Shown one piece after another: positions 54,614 through 64,000 of a stretch of 64,000 nucleotides of DNA. A program made the position numbers and the translations under genes. The notes under the pieces are model-generated. The model made no database searches. It had not been told where the DNA came from and worked only from the letters and a program-made list of their open reading frames with translations. Every line of letters begins with the position of its first letter. Within the stretch, counting starts at the first letter, position 1. This DNA is from Phytophthora colocasiae (taxonomy: Eukaryota > Oomycota > Peronosporomycetes > Peronosporales > Peronosporaceae), in assembly GCA_018806915.1 (NCBI GenBank), contig JAGKQI010000091.1:1798001-1862000 (forward strand). The letters are read 5' to 3'.

Positions 54614-55820
54614 TGAGCTCTTCAAAGGAAAAAGAATTACCATGTTAGGTGTTTTAGTGTAAACTAGTCTAATGTACAGTTCTTAAATACATGTACCAGT
54701 ATGCGTGGGGGGGGTGCCCGTACATGTAGTCGCCCTTCTGCATCAACAAACAGTGAGCGATGACGGAGAGAAAAGACCCGGGGGTGATCATTGATATAGT
54801 TGCCGAGGCGTGAAGAATCCGGGGGCATCGCTGAAGTCCTTCACAAATGGAAGGGTATGCGGACCGCACGGAAGTGTGCACTAAAGATCGCGTAGATTCG
54901 GAAGAGCGCCGACATAGGCTTAAGAGGTGGTCCATTTTCAAACTGGTGCTTGTTTCGTACGGTCCAAATGGTATGCAGCGTCAAACTCCAAGTAATCATC
55001 CAAAGAACGCTAATAGTTTCTGCGTCCAAGTGGCGTCCATGGAGGATGCTGGAGGAGGCTACGTCAGTACATGTAGCAAGCACCCCAGTCGGTGGCGATA
55101 TATTTTTGCCGATCCACTCCCAATTAAGTGTGTAAAACGGGTTGGATCCCGTTTAAAAAAAACCGTTGAGCTGACAACGTTGAGCTGTACCGGTATTCAA
55201 GTAGTTGTTACCGGTGACTCGACCAGCAGTTTTGTCTGAACACGAGTTCGAACTGCTCTGCAAACGCATGAGTGTTCCCGTGTCGGAGGGCATGTTATCG
55301 TGCGCACTCTCCTCATCTCTCTAGGTAGTTCTTCAGACTGGTTCACTGAATTCGAACTCGCAGCTCGTGATCTGAGCTTCCCTAGTCGATGTGATATGGT
55401 TCTAGTGTTAGAGATGACAATAACCACTGGGATCCCTGGTTACATTCTAACGCAGAGAGGGGAACAAGCAACCGCAATAGCGGAATAATCCGACTTGTTT
55501 CTGGTGGTGCGCTCGCTACAAGCAGTCTCCGCTTCGAACGGAAGGCAGGTGTGCTCACGCGCATATCTTTTTTCTTCCAAGTTTCGGCGGAGAATTCGGA
55601 ACGCTGGGTGGAACGCTGGGTGGATGAACAAAGTGGCGAAAAAAGCACTAGAAAAGAGGAGCGTCGAAAATGAACAATTTTTGTGTACTATGTTATACTT
55701 GATATTAGTAGGTGGTTGTCGAAATTGACTAATACTTGATCTTAGTATGCCTTGTCAAATGCTAAAAGTCATCTTATACCTCAGTGTCGAAAATACACTT
55801 TGCAGTCTCAAAAGTCCAAA
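54614..55820. other. Intergenic region between S4 and methyltransferase
   Basis: About 1.2 kb with overlapping short open frames on both strands (up to 130 codons at 54847-55239), none with a domain. A G-run of eight lies at 54706-54713. No RNA gene or transposon end found. Confidence 0.4.
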
Positions 55821-56588
55821 ATGACCTCGCTGTTGCGCCGACCGGGCGTACTACTTAGCGGTGCAGCGCTCTACGCAGGCGCGACTTTCATCACGTACGT
55901 GACCCTGTACGACCCGAAGAAGCACGGAGACGATGCAGACGCGCCGACCGTGAACGACGCGCGGCGCCTGCAGGTTTTCGACATCAACGCGTCCAAGTAC
56001 GACAAGGAGGTGGACTGGGACGAACGGCTCACTGGCATCTCGCTCATGCGGCGTTTCCTACTGCAGAAGGCGCACGGTCAAGTGCTAGAGGTGGCAGCCG
56101 GTACGGGCCGTAACTTATCTTTCTACCCTGCATCCACCGAGGTGATTTTGACAGATTTCAGTCGCGGGATGCTGGACCAAGTGTCGAAAACGGAGCAGCA
56201 ACGCCTCAAGAGCTGCGAGCTCCAAGTCATGAGTGCAGGTGAGTTGACCTTCCCGGACGAACAATTCGACACGGTGGTGGACACTTTTGGTCTCTGTAGT
56301 ATGGACGACTCGGTGCGTACGTTGCAGGAGATGCAGCGTGTGTGCAAGAAGGACGGTGGTCGCATCCTGCTGCTGGAGCACGGCCAGAGCAGCTATGGGT
56401 GGCTGTCGGGTATTTTGGACAAGTTCGCGGACAAACATGCTCAGAAGTGGGGGTGTCACTGGAACCGAGACATTATGGCACTGGTGGAACAGGCCGGACT
56501 AGAGGTGGAGACTGTGCACCGCTTCCACTTCGGTACAACGTACTACATCGTGGCTAAGCCTGGCAATGCCATGGAGAAGAATGAATGA
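55821..56588 (+). CDS. OMS1-like SAM-dependent methyltransferase, probably mitochondrial
   Basis: 255 residues. The ATG at 55821 starts MTSLLRRPGVLL; a TTG upstream is not credible. A basic N-terminus followed by a hydrophobic segment (~9-30) suggests a mitochondrial inner-membrane anchor, as in yeast OMS1. The SAM-binding motif I is VLEVAAGTGRNL (87-98), with the post-I acidic residue in VILTDFS (D112). Later motifs are FDTVVDTFGLCSMDD and RILLLEHG. It belongs to the Methyltransf_11/METTL7-OMS1 group. The substrate is not predictable. GC-rich codon use is higher than in the flanking secreted-family genes, consistent with a conserved housekeeping gene. Confidence 0.87.
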   Translation: MTSLLRRPGVLLSGAALYAGATFITYVTLYDPKKHGDDADAPTVNDARRLQVFDINASKYDKEVDWDERLTGISLMRRFLLQKAHGQVLEVAAGTGRNLSFYPASTEVILTDFSRGMLDQVSKTEQQRLKSCELQVMSAGELTFPDEQFDTVVDTFGLCSMDDSVRTLQEMQRVCKKDGGRILLLEHGQSSYGWLSGILDKFADKHAQKWGCHWNRDIMALVEQAGLEVETVHRFHFGTTYYIVAKPGNAMEKNE

Positions 56589-57567
56589 TTGGACGCCAAA
56601 TTAAATGGGAAGACCGATGTGACTTCTTGAAGTTGTAGTTTGGTTTCCGCTGTCGTGTATTGAAGTGTTTTTTTTTTTTGCGGGGATAGAGTTGTGGCTT
56701 GTCGTCGATTGTACTAGCGGTAATCGGGTATTTCTGTACTGAATCGCTGAGCGATCGAGCTTTCCGTGACGCGGCCAGTGTTGGCAAATGTTTTTCGCAT
56801 TATAATTGGCGCAGATTGCTGGTCCAGCAGCTGTAGTGCTGCTGACGCGGCGTTAGTATGTCAAACGTTGGATAAACCTTATCCTGTGCTGGTAAGAGCA
56901 TCCCCATCGGTCAAGAAACATACATTGGCAACAGCAAACTTTGCAAGAAAAGCCACACTGGTCAACGAAATGTTGGCAAAGGCCATTGAACTTTACGCTT
57001 CGACAAGAATTCCGCAAATTTGGTGAAAGTTCTTGTGGAGATTTATTGTTTGATAGATACGCTTATAAGTTACCAGTAAATGATATCTCATACATTTAGT
57101 AAATGCATGAGGTCTACAGTGTTCAGTAGTTGCACCATTCCGGCGGTGGAGATGGAGGATAGTCATACTGTGTCAAGGCCGTCTGTTATGCGGTTTAACA
57201 CCGGAATTATCTTCTTTATACCGTACCGGTACAGTGCAGTCTATCAATGGCGTATTTTGCCAACAGTTAGAGCTGAACTACTACATGTAGTAGACTTGAG
57301 ACGATCCTGTGATCATATTTTCACCAGGTCACACGGCATGCATGCCAAAAGTCGCGCGGTGCCAAAAACTAGGATATCCGATCCTTCTAAACATCCTAGG
57401 TTGATGCGCTCGTTTTGAAAAGTATGTGTCCCCTCCGGCTTGATGACACGTGATGCTTGTAGGCCCACGCTTCCGCCAATCGCCCGCACTACCTGGCACA
57501 ACTAGAGCAAAGGCTATCAATTCTTTCATTTTTCGTTTTGACCTCCTGCCACCACAAGTCGAGGGAA
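56589..57567. other. Intergenic region, S5 upstream sequence
   Basis: About 980 bp. An 86-codon open frame at 56766-57026 has a few Cys but no signal or domain and is not called. A T-run of eleven lies at 56669-56679. The S5 initiator-like motif is at 57526-57539. Confidence 0.4.
57526..57539 (+). promoter_or_regulatory. Initiator-like motif of S5
   Basis: TCATTTTTCGTTTT matches 13 of 14 positions of the Phytophthora initiator consensus, 29-42 bp upstream of the ATG at 57568. Confidence 0.5.
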
Positions 57568-59457
57568 ATGCTTCGGTTGAGGCTAGCATTCTTGTTGTTG
57601 GCGTTACTTGTCATTGGAGACAGCGTGTCTGGCTTGGATTTCTCCTTTTGGAACGATGACGACGATTCAACACCTTCGCCTGCTACAGGTTCGGCTTCAG
57701 CTACCGCCACCTTGTCTCCAGAAGCTCTTAAGAGTATGATGGGCTCCGACTACATGGACCGCGTCAAGTCTTTGATTTCGTCTGGCAAATGGTCGGACTC
57801 AGGTTCGGACGACAGTGATTCGTCGTCAAGTACAGATACAGAGAGGTTTTCTTCTGCTGCCGATTCAACCGACACAGACTCGGACTCAGATGACTCGACT
57901 TCCTCTTCCTGGGACTTAGCACCTCCCTCCATGGATGCGATTGCGACTCCTTCGACTGCTGTCAGCAACGTTAAATCATCATACCAGAACTGGGTAGGAC
58001 CGTGGAGTCAATCTGCTAACTCGGCCTGTTACCGTGAAGCGCACATTATGAAGACGTGCCCTAGCAACTACGACCGTAACGAACTGACTAACACGTGTTG
58101 GACCGAGTGTCCGATGGACTACCCCGTGGAGTGTGGCATGCAGTGCATCCAGCAGAATAACGATTGCGCACGTGAAAATGCGGCCAAGATCTCTGCTGTG
58201 GCAATGTCTGGTTTGAGTATGGCCACCATGGGTGTGTTCGGACAGCTAGCCAAGATCGGCAAGAAGGTGACGTGGGCTGTCCGATGCGCAAATATGCTCA
58301 TGACCTTCACACGTGCTGTGATCCGTTTCTCCCGTAACCAAATGATCAACGATCCCCAGACATCGCAAGAGAAACTCCTGCTGCTTTTGTACCAGACGAA
58401 CTATGTTGTCGCTGATCTACCTGCTACCATCTACCGGTGCTCAGGTAAGACTCCGCCGGACAGCATCATATTAATGCGTAAGATCCTGCCCACTGCCCAG
58501 TTAGTTCTTCTTCTAGTGCTGTCGTATGACGATGAAATCATTAGAAGCTGGGAGAAGTTCAAAGCCTTCATGACCAAAGCTAACTTCACAGAAGCAGCAT
58601 CAGCGATCACAGAGGGCGAAATCTCGAGCCTCGAGACGGCGATGAAGCAGAACTCGACGTGCGGTGACGACCTGGTGACTTTAACCAACCAGGTGTGGAT
58701 GACGGTGGCCGAACACAGACAGAAGAACCCCAAAATCAGCCAAGCCGAGCTCCGTCTCAAGATGACGTCGTCGGACCTCATGCTGTACGATATCCCGACG
58801 GTGACGAACAACTGCATGACCCAAATGATCTCCGAGTCGACGTTAGCCACCGCCTACAAGACGCGTGAGACGTTACGTCAGACATACTCGGTGATGATCA
58901 ACGACCTGATCAAGAACGGCAAGAGTGACAACGGTACTTCCATGGCTGCCAAGCACAGTGCTTATGCCTGGATCGATACCGCCCTTATCTTCGCCTCGTT
59001 CGGTTATGACCCGACGGATCTGTCGACTCTGTTTGCCGAATTCCTGCAGACGATCTGTGGTCCAACACAATTTATGGGCGAAATTGACGACGGAAAGGAA
59101 CTCGCCACGTTGGGTATGAACGCTCTGAAGAAGGCCTTCAAGAACAGTACGCTTTCCTGGACCAAGAAGGGCGACGGTATCGTTAACGTGAATTTCAAAA
59201 GCGTGGACACGAAGGACGTGACAGTGAACATCATGTCTGGAGGTGATAAGATCGACGAGGTCGACGTCAAGGCTGGAGGCACTGCCAAGTGGACGTCGAA
59301 CATCACAGCGCTTGGTGGCAAGACGCTGTACCTGGACCGCTGGCGTCCCGGTCTTTTTGGTCTTCCGGGTACGGGCGGTGGTTCGTTGGTGTTGTGGGTG
59401 CCCATTTCCCGCCAGGGTGGCCATCTGGAGGTCAATGCGCAGCTCAATGTGAGTTAG
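57568..59457 (+). CDS. S5: secreted cysteine-rich protein, same family as S1, long acidic linker
   Basis: 629 residues, the longest member. The ATG at 57568 starts the signal peptide MLRLRLAFLLLALLVIG. The mature protein starts LDFSFWNDDDD and has a long Ser/Asp-rich linker (about residues 30-125) with SD repeats. The conserved module follows: NWVGPWSQS, ACYREAHIM, CWTECPMDYP, CGMQCIQQNNDC, ANFTEAASAI, LYDIPTVTNNCM, TICGPTQFMGEIDDG, SGGDKIDEVDVKAGG, LYLDRWRPGLFGLPG, QLNVS. The linker is the part that varies most among paralogues, in length and composition. Function unknown. Confidence 0.88.
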   Translation: MLRLRLAFLLLALLVIGDSVSGLDFSFWNDDDDSTPSPATGSASATATLSPEALKSMMGSDYMDRVKSLISSGKWSDSGSDDSDSSSSTDTERFSSAADSTDTDSDSDDSTSSSWDLAPPSMDAIATPSTAVSNVKSSYQNWVGPWSQSANSACYREAHIMKTCPSNYDRNELTNTCWTECPMDYPVECGMQCIQQNNDCARENAAKISAVAMSGLSMATMGVFGQLAKIGKKVTWAVRCANMLMTFTRAVIRFSRNQMINDPQTSQEKLLLLLYQTNYVVADLPATIYRCSGKTPPDSIILMRKILPTAQLVLLLVLSYDDEIIRSWEKFKAFMTKANFTEAASAITEGEISSLETAMKQNSTCGDDLVTLTNQVWMTVAEHRQKNPKISQAELRLKMTSSDLMLYDIPTVTNNCMTQMISESTLATAYKTRETLRQTYSVMINDLIKNGKSDNGTSMAAKHSAYAWIDTALIFASFGYDPTDLSTLFAEFLQTICGPTQFMGEIDDGKELATLGMNALKKAFKNSTLSWTKKGDGIVNVNFKSVDTKDVTVNIMSGGDKIDEVDVKAGGTAKWTSNITALGGKTLYLDRWRPGLFGLPGTGGGSLVLWVPISRQGGHLEVNAQLNVS

Positions 59458-60310
59458 AGAACTAGAGTGTGTTTGTTGCAGTTTTCAAGGATAAAGTCGT
59501 CACCGATTGTAGATGAGAATAGTGAGATAGAACTATACACCACCATACTATAATATACTTCGAAGTAGATCGATATAACGAGTTGATTCACTGCTCTAAT
59601 TGCTGCATGCAGTATTAGCCTCGTAGTGGCTGGGGGTCTTTTTGTTTTTAAAGTAATTGGTTCAATCTAGTACTGAAGTGGGACTGTGTTCGTATGCGTT
59701 TGGACGCAGATCAGGAAATGATGTTCTGCTTCGATAGTCGACTGAATCCGTACCTGGAAGTCCCGATGCAAGCGATATCTCCTGGCCCAGGAGTCCTCGG
59801 TAACCAACAACGGCATACGAGATGCATGAAACACTGTGGAGGCTTCAAAGTCGCCATCAATGACCTCATAGCGAAAGCATCAGCAACAACTACAACATGT
59901 TGAAAACGAATTGGTATAAGCACTTATCTGGGGGTGTCCTAGACTCCTAATACATGTGCGAATAAATGCAAGTTACTAGAATTTGAAAAACTCTATGCGT
60001 TAATAACTTACGTGTTCCAAGGGATGTCCAGTGGCCATGGTCCGCCGCCGATTCCTGCACCGGAAGTGCTGCACTGTAGGTACAGTGTAGCTGACTGGGA
60101 TCACAATGCACATCGTTCTGTATTACGCCTTCGGTGGGCCACGTAGAGAATAAGCTTCAACGACGGACTGATTCGGTCACTGAATGCCACTTTCCAATCC
60201 TAAATCGATCCTTTCCCTCGTTCTGTCCATGAAAATGGTAATACTAGCGAAATTCAGGCTTCAAGCGGCGTTGAAGCTCTCGTTGAAGCCACAAGCGGCA
60301 GCACTTCTGA
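59458..60310. other. Intergenic region up to the MULE
   Basis: No clear gene. A frame from about 60199 encodes about 37 codons and would continue across the MULE insertion point into 63602-63624, ending at TAA, so the MULE may have split a short exon; weak evidence. GCACTTCTGA at 60301-60310 is the left target duplication. Confidence 0.35.
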
Positions 60311-60349
60311 GAGGAATTTCCAAAAAACAGTACAAAGTACTGTTTTCTT
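60311..60349 (+). repeat. Left terminal inverted repeat of MULE
   Basis: 39 bp beginning GAGGAATTTCC, with an internal near-palindrome of 8 bp arms. One mismatch to the right repeat at position 13. Confidence 0.92.
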
Positions 60350-60575
60350 CTAGTCTGTACAAATAACTCTGGGATATAGCTACCGATCCAGTACATATTT
60401 GTAGACAGTTATTGAACAAAAAACCAGTACACTTAAGTTCGCAGCTAATACTTTAATTTACTTTTCCAGCAACATTCTATTAATAGTTTATTTCTTACTA
60501 ATCTTCAGCTCCTTCGTTTTTTTTTATAGATCATACGAATCTATTTTGTCTTTTACTTCGTTCTTCACATTAGAA

Positions 60576-62574
60576 ATGACTTCTCCGGCCACAAGCTACG
60601 AACCTCCACCGTTGTCCAAGTACGGTCAAGCACGCTTCGTGGTTGATACATCGGATGTTCAGGCAGCGCGTGACTTGGGCCTGCTACGGGATGACGTTGT
60701 ATTGGACTCTGAGAATTCTGTAGCAGAAAACTACGGTCTGGTGTACGACCGTCTAGAAAATTTGGCTAAACATGAGTTCGCCTCCCAGAAGGCAGCCAGA
60801 TCGAGCTTCAAAGAGTTCGCCGTTCGCTGTGGATTCCAGATATTTGTGAAACAGACGAGTGTGAAACCTAACAATTCTGGGAACGCAAAATACCGATGCA
60901 AGAAGCTACATGGAGCGCAATTTTTTTTTACCAAAACACTCCAGTTGAAAGTCTGGAATGCCCATTTTTCGTGAACGTTTTTGGATTTAACGGGAAATGG
61001 AAAGTGACAAAGATGAATTTGGCCCATAACCACGTCAAACATGTTGGTTTTACCCAAGTTCCATTTGTGGAGTTCTGTTCCTGCTCAGAAAACCAGCTTG
61101 CATAACACCACCCAGGACATTGAGCAACTTACAACACTGGTTATGACGGAAATGCTTCCTATGCATGACCGAACAACTGCAACCTTGACGGGCTCCGCTA
61201 TTCAGGAATTTCTAATTTCAAAGGGACACAAACTGGGGAAAACAGGAATTTCACGTATGAAGATGGATATTGACGACAGACTACGGGGCGATTTAGTGGG
61301 AAGTTATCAAAAATTGGAGTCGTATTTCAAAAAAATGACAGAAAAGAATCCAGGCAGCGTCTGGAAAATTGACCGTGAAGCGGATAATATGACATTTCGT
61401 CGTGCATGTTTCGTTCCGAGTGTTGGCATTCATATCGCTAACATGTGCAAAAAACTAACTGGTTACGACGGAGCGCACCTGAAAGGCGAAATGAACAAAC
61501 GAGGTGTTTTCCTTGTGGCTACGGCGAAGGACTTCAACAACCATGTCGTTCCGTTTGCCCTTGCTCTTGTTGGGACTGAAAACTACGAGAATTGGCATTG
61601 GTTCATGGAAATTGTGAAAACAGCTACTGGGTTGGACAAAATCACAATAATTTCGGATCGCCAAAGGGCCTCTTGTCCGCCGTTGCCGAGGTTTATCCTT
61701 CAGCAGGACACCGCTACTGTCTAAGACATATTATGGATAACATCAATCGTTCTGGTGCCAAGCTTTCTATCGACGACAGGCGCATTATTTGTTCTATGGC
61801 TCGTAGCGACTGCGAAAATGACTACAAGCTTTTTCGAAGTGAATTACTGGCTTCTAAACCCAAGGCAGTAGAATATCTGGACAACATCGACCAGAAACAT
61901 TGGGTCAAACACAAATTTTGCGAAACATTCGGACTGCCAACGTTCGGAGAAATTACCTCAAATTTGTCCGAACAAGCTAACAATTGGATGGGTAATGAAA
62001 TGAGGAGTTCCAAACCTCTTGACGCATTTCACATGTACTTCAAGCGCCTAAGTGAACTCACGTCTGAAAAACGACAATTGGCGTCGAAATGGATTAGTAA
62101 CATCGGTGGACATCGTTTGGTTCCTCTATTGCAAAGGGAGCTGGAAGATCGAGCCAAGGCTGCTTCAATGTGCGCAATAACTCCTCTCCTAGATGGCGCT
62201 TTTTCGGTTCAGCACCTTGGTCCCCAGAGCAAGCATGGATATATCCACCCCTGGCGCGTAGTTGATCTGCCGGCCACTGAGTGTACGTGTGGCAATTGGA
62301 AGGATGAAAATTTTCCGTGCATGCAATTTGCGCTGCCGTTCACAATGGTAGCAGATTTGAAGAGCTATACGACAAGATTAGAACTTCAATTGGGCATTTT
62401 CAAGACACATACACTTTCGCGTTCAAGCCTTGGCCTACAGATGTCACACTCGAATCCGACTCATCCATGCTTGTTCCTCATTTTCAGAGTGACCCAGAAC
62501 GTATTGGTAAACGTGGGCTGAAGCCAGGACCCAAGCCTTCCCACAAACGAAAACAAGCTCGTAATGCTCTATGA
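60576..62574 (+). pseudogene. MULE transposase, about four frame changes
   Basis: DDE-type transposase of the MULE superfamily. The ATG at 60576 starts MTSPATSYEPPPLSK. A FAR1/WRKY-GCM1-like zinc finger is spread over two frames: CGFQIF and YRCKK, then CPFF and AHNH. The RNase H-like core shows GYDGAHLKG (first Asp) and IISDRQ (second Asp), then SAGHRYCLRHIMDN. The SWIM zinc finger follows: CTCGNWKDENFPC, with its His in the next frame. The tail is basic (GPKPSHKRKQ). Frame changes occur at a T9 run (60921-60929), near 61087-61100, near 61671-61677 (CCAAAGG) and near 62315-62322. All domains of a full transposase are present but cannot be read in one frame. Confidence 0.85.
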
Positions 62575-62984
62575 GGATAGCTATAGTGATTCCCGACTCT
62601 GTTTCTTCATATTAAAAATACAATTTCTTTCCTATAAAAGTAATTGGTTTTTTGCATTTTGTAATTAAAAATTAAATTTAGCTGAATATTATCTTTAAAA
62701 CTTTGCTTCACAAGTCATGTTTTGGAAGCACTTCAGATCGTCCAGTATTGAAATTTCGAAATTGTGATCCAATAACATTTTCAGTTGTTCCCTTGTGGTG
62801 TCTATACAAAAAATTGTATGAAACAGTGTTTCTTGTTTGCAAGTTATAAGATCTCGACTGCAGCGTCCCTGACTTGGACATTAGAATATTGAATTCTTTA
62901 GGTGTAATTGTGTTTTGTGAATTTGTTTTGTGTTTTGGAGACGTCTACAATTCATTTTGTTTTTAGCAAACGGCATCGCTTCTT

Positions 62985-63479
62985 ATGCATTACACGTCCT
63001 CAACTATGATAGCACTAAATGCATGCCATTCCACAATTTCTGTTATGGCGCCTTTGAACAAGAGAGGAGAACACACACGCAACTTCCAACGCAATCTCGA
63101 CGGCTCCTTTTACAGATTGAGAGTCAACCAAAATCTAACTAATCGGCCTCCCCCTGAAGAAGACCCGGCGTTTCGACCGCAGAGTGGCAACGGTTTATTT
63201 CGAGGAAGGCAAGCACAAAGAGGGCGAGGTGGGGAGACATTTGAGGTTGAGCGCCTTTATGCAAAACGATGGGTCCACACTCTTGAATTCTACTTAGTGC
63301 AGTGGGTAAATTATAGAGAGCTAACGTGGGAACCAGCTAGAAACTTACCTTGGCAACTAAAAATGGATTTTGAGCGAGAAACAATCAACTTCGTGTGGCT
63401 ATACCAAGCTACCCGCAGACGACGCCGTCGAGCGCCCCCTGCTACCCGACGAAGCTCCAGAACTGTTGCAAGAACGTAG
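62985..63479 (+). CDS. Chromodomain protein encoded within the MULE
   Basis: 164 residues from the ATG at 62985; a second ATG at 63045 (MAPLNKRGEHTRN) is an equally likely start. A basic, Arg-rich N-terminal part precedes a chromodomain-like segment (~83-125): TFEVERLYAKRW, then EFYLVQWVNYRELTWEPARNL. It has the expected aromatic positions (F, W in VQW, W in TWEP) that form the methyl-lysine cage. An Arg-rich tail (RRRRRRAPP) follows. It lies between the transposase and the right inverted repeat, in the same orientation. Chromodomains steer integration of some gypsy elements to heterochromatin. A comparable role for this MULE is inference. It could be spliced to an upstream exon. Confidence 0.72.
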   Translation: MHYTSSTMIALNACHSTISVMAPLNKRGEHTRNFQRNLDGSFYRLRVNQNLTNRPPPEEDPAFRPQSGNGLFRGRQAQRGRGGETFEVERLYAKRWVHTLEFYLVQWVNYRELTWEPARNLPWQLKMDFERETINFVWLYQATRRRRRRAPPATRRSSRTVART

Positions 63480-63552
63480 GAAGATTATTAAGTTCGTACG
63501 CGAACTTAATACATACTGTTTCCAGTACTATGAGTTCACTGTTTGGATTAGC

Positions 63553-63591
63553 AAGAAAACAGTACTTTGTACTGTTTTCTGGAAATTCCTC
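63553..63591 (-). repeat. Right terminal inverted repeat of MULE
   Basis: Reverse complement of the left repeat with one mismatch, followed by the target duplication at 63592-63601. Confidence 0.92.
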
Positions 63592-63601
63592 GCACTTCTG
63601 A

Positions 63602-64000
63602 AGATATCGCCAACCGGCTTTAAGATTATGTACCGGTAGTCCCGGAATAAGGATTGTGTGTGGAGGCTTTGTGTGCTTTTTTATCCGGGAAAGGATGCGT
63701 TTCTACGTTTACACCGAGAGTAAAGTGGCGACGCTGACTTTGGCACCCAAGTATTCACTGGTACATGTAGTAAACAAGCAGCCATTCCATTAACATTCTG
63801 CACTACATGATTGGCACCTGTATTAATGCCACGTTACTATCTCAAAACGTAAAGTGTTGCATGTGTTGGGCCCATTTACAGACCGAATTCACTCTTGCAA
63901 GAGTGGAATCCGAAAAGGATACACGTCCTTAGTATGTAAAATATCGCTGATGTACCAGTAAGCTTCAACGTTAATCTCGTTTCTAGAGCAAACAGGGCTG
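63602..64000. other. Right-edge DNA, no gene seen
   Basis: About 400 bp without a convincing gene. It holds an imperfect inverted repeat TCCCGGAATAA / TTATCCGGGA (around 63639-63692) and a perfect 16 bp palindrome, CACTCTTGCAAGAGTG (63890-63905). Confidence 0.4.

Larger units (their letters stand above)
60311..63591 (+). mobile_element. Mutator-like element (MULE) with chromodomain gene
   Basis: 3,281 bp with 39 bp terminal inverted repeats (60311-60349 and 63553-63591, one mismatch) flanked by a perfect 10 bp target duplication, GCACTTCTGA (60301-60310 and 63592-63601). Each inverted repeat contains an internal hairpin, AACAGTAC AAA GTACTGTT. It carries a MULE transposase gene broken by several frame changes and a second gene with a chromodomain downstream, both on the plus strand. 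Near-perfect ends suggest recent movement, perhaps in trans. Confidence 0.93.

Noticed and set aside
54706..54713. G-quadruplex-like site
   Set aside because: A single G run without the further G tracts needed nearby.
56766..57026. Small secreted or elicitin-like protein
   Set aside because: The N-terminus is not a convincing signal peptide, and the Cys spacing does not fit any family I know.

Overview
The window looks like nuclear DNA of an oomycete, most likely Phytophthora or a close relative. The evidence is compact genes with 65-66 bp GT-AG introns, oomycete-type initiator sequences upstream of several genes, a protein kinase fused to a PP2C phosphatase, a large family of secreted cysteine-rich proteins with no relative I recognise, and abundant Helitron, Ty3/gypsy, MULE and pogo-like elements. 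The species call is inference from gene content; no marker gene is present.

Layout. (1) 1-997 is degenerate, retroelement-like DNA. (2) 998-29134 is one head-to-tail Helitron array on the minus strand. Nine units each end in a GC-rich hairpin plus CTAG, and the next unit starts immediately. Unit 7 (18486-25377) is the only one with a complete Rep/helicase gene, interrupted by one TGA codon. The other eight are internally deleted and keep mainly the helicase end. Units 1-3 and 4-6 repeat the same order of unit types (A-A-B, A-A-B) as two blocks of about 7.8 kb. A pogo-like transposon with an intact transposase (1001-2862) sits inside the terminal CTAG of the array. The array is flanked by A and T, as expected for a Helitron insertion. 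(3) 29135-46982 is gene-rich: secreted-family genes S1, S2 and S3, a kinase-PP2C fusion, a broken GIY-YIG nuclease-like gene with a truncated paralogue, MCMBP, and a roadblock dynein light chain. (4) 46983-51838 is a complete Ty3/gypsy element with identical 220 bp LTRs and an ACAGT target duplication. (5) 51839-60310 holds secreted-family genes S4 and S5 and an OMS1-like methyltransferase. (6) 60311-63591 is a MULE with 39 bp inverted repeats and a 10 bp target duplication. It carries a frameshifted transposase and a second gene with a chromodomain.

How it fits together. Five paralogous secreted proteins are spread over 30 kb between housekeeping genes (replication, dynein, mitochondrial methyltransferase). 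The pattern resembles a local gene-family expansion in a transposon-rich region, as is typical of fast-evolving secretome loci in Phytophthora. The most informative features are the nested and higher-order structure of the Helitron array and the chromodomain-bearing MULE. Several genes carry single-base frameshifts at or near homopolymer runs (kinase-PP2C, GIY-YIG, gypsy gag, MULE transposase). Some of these may be assembly errors rather than real lesions.
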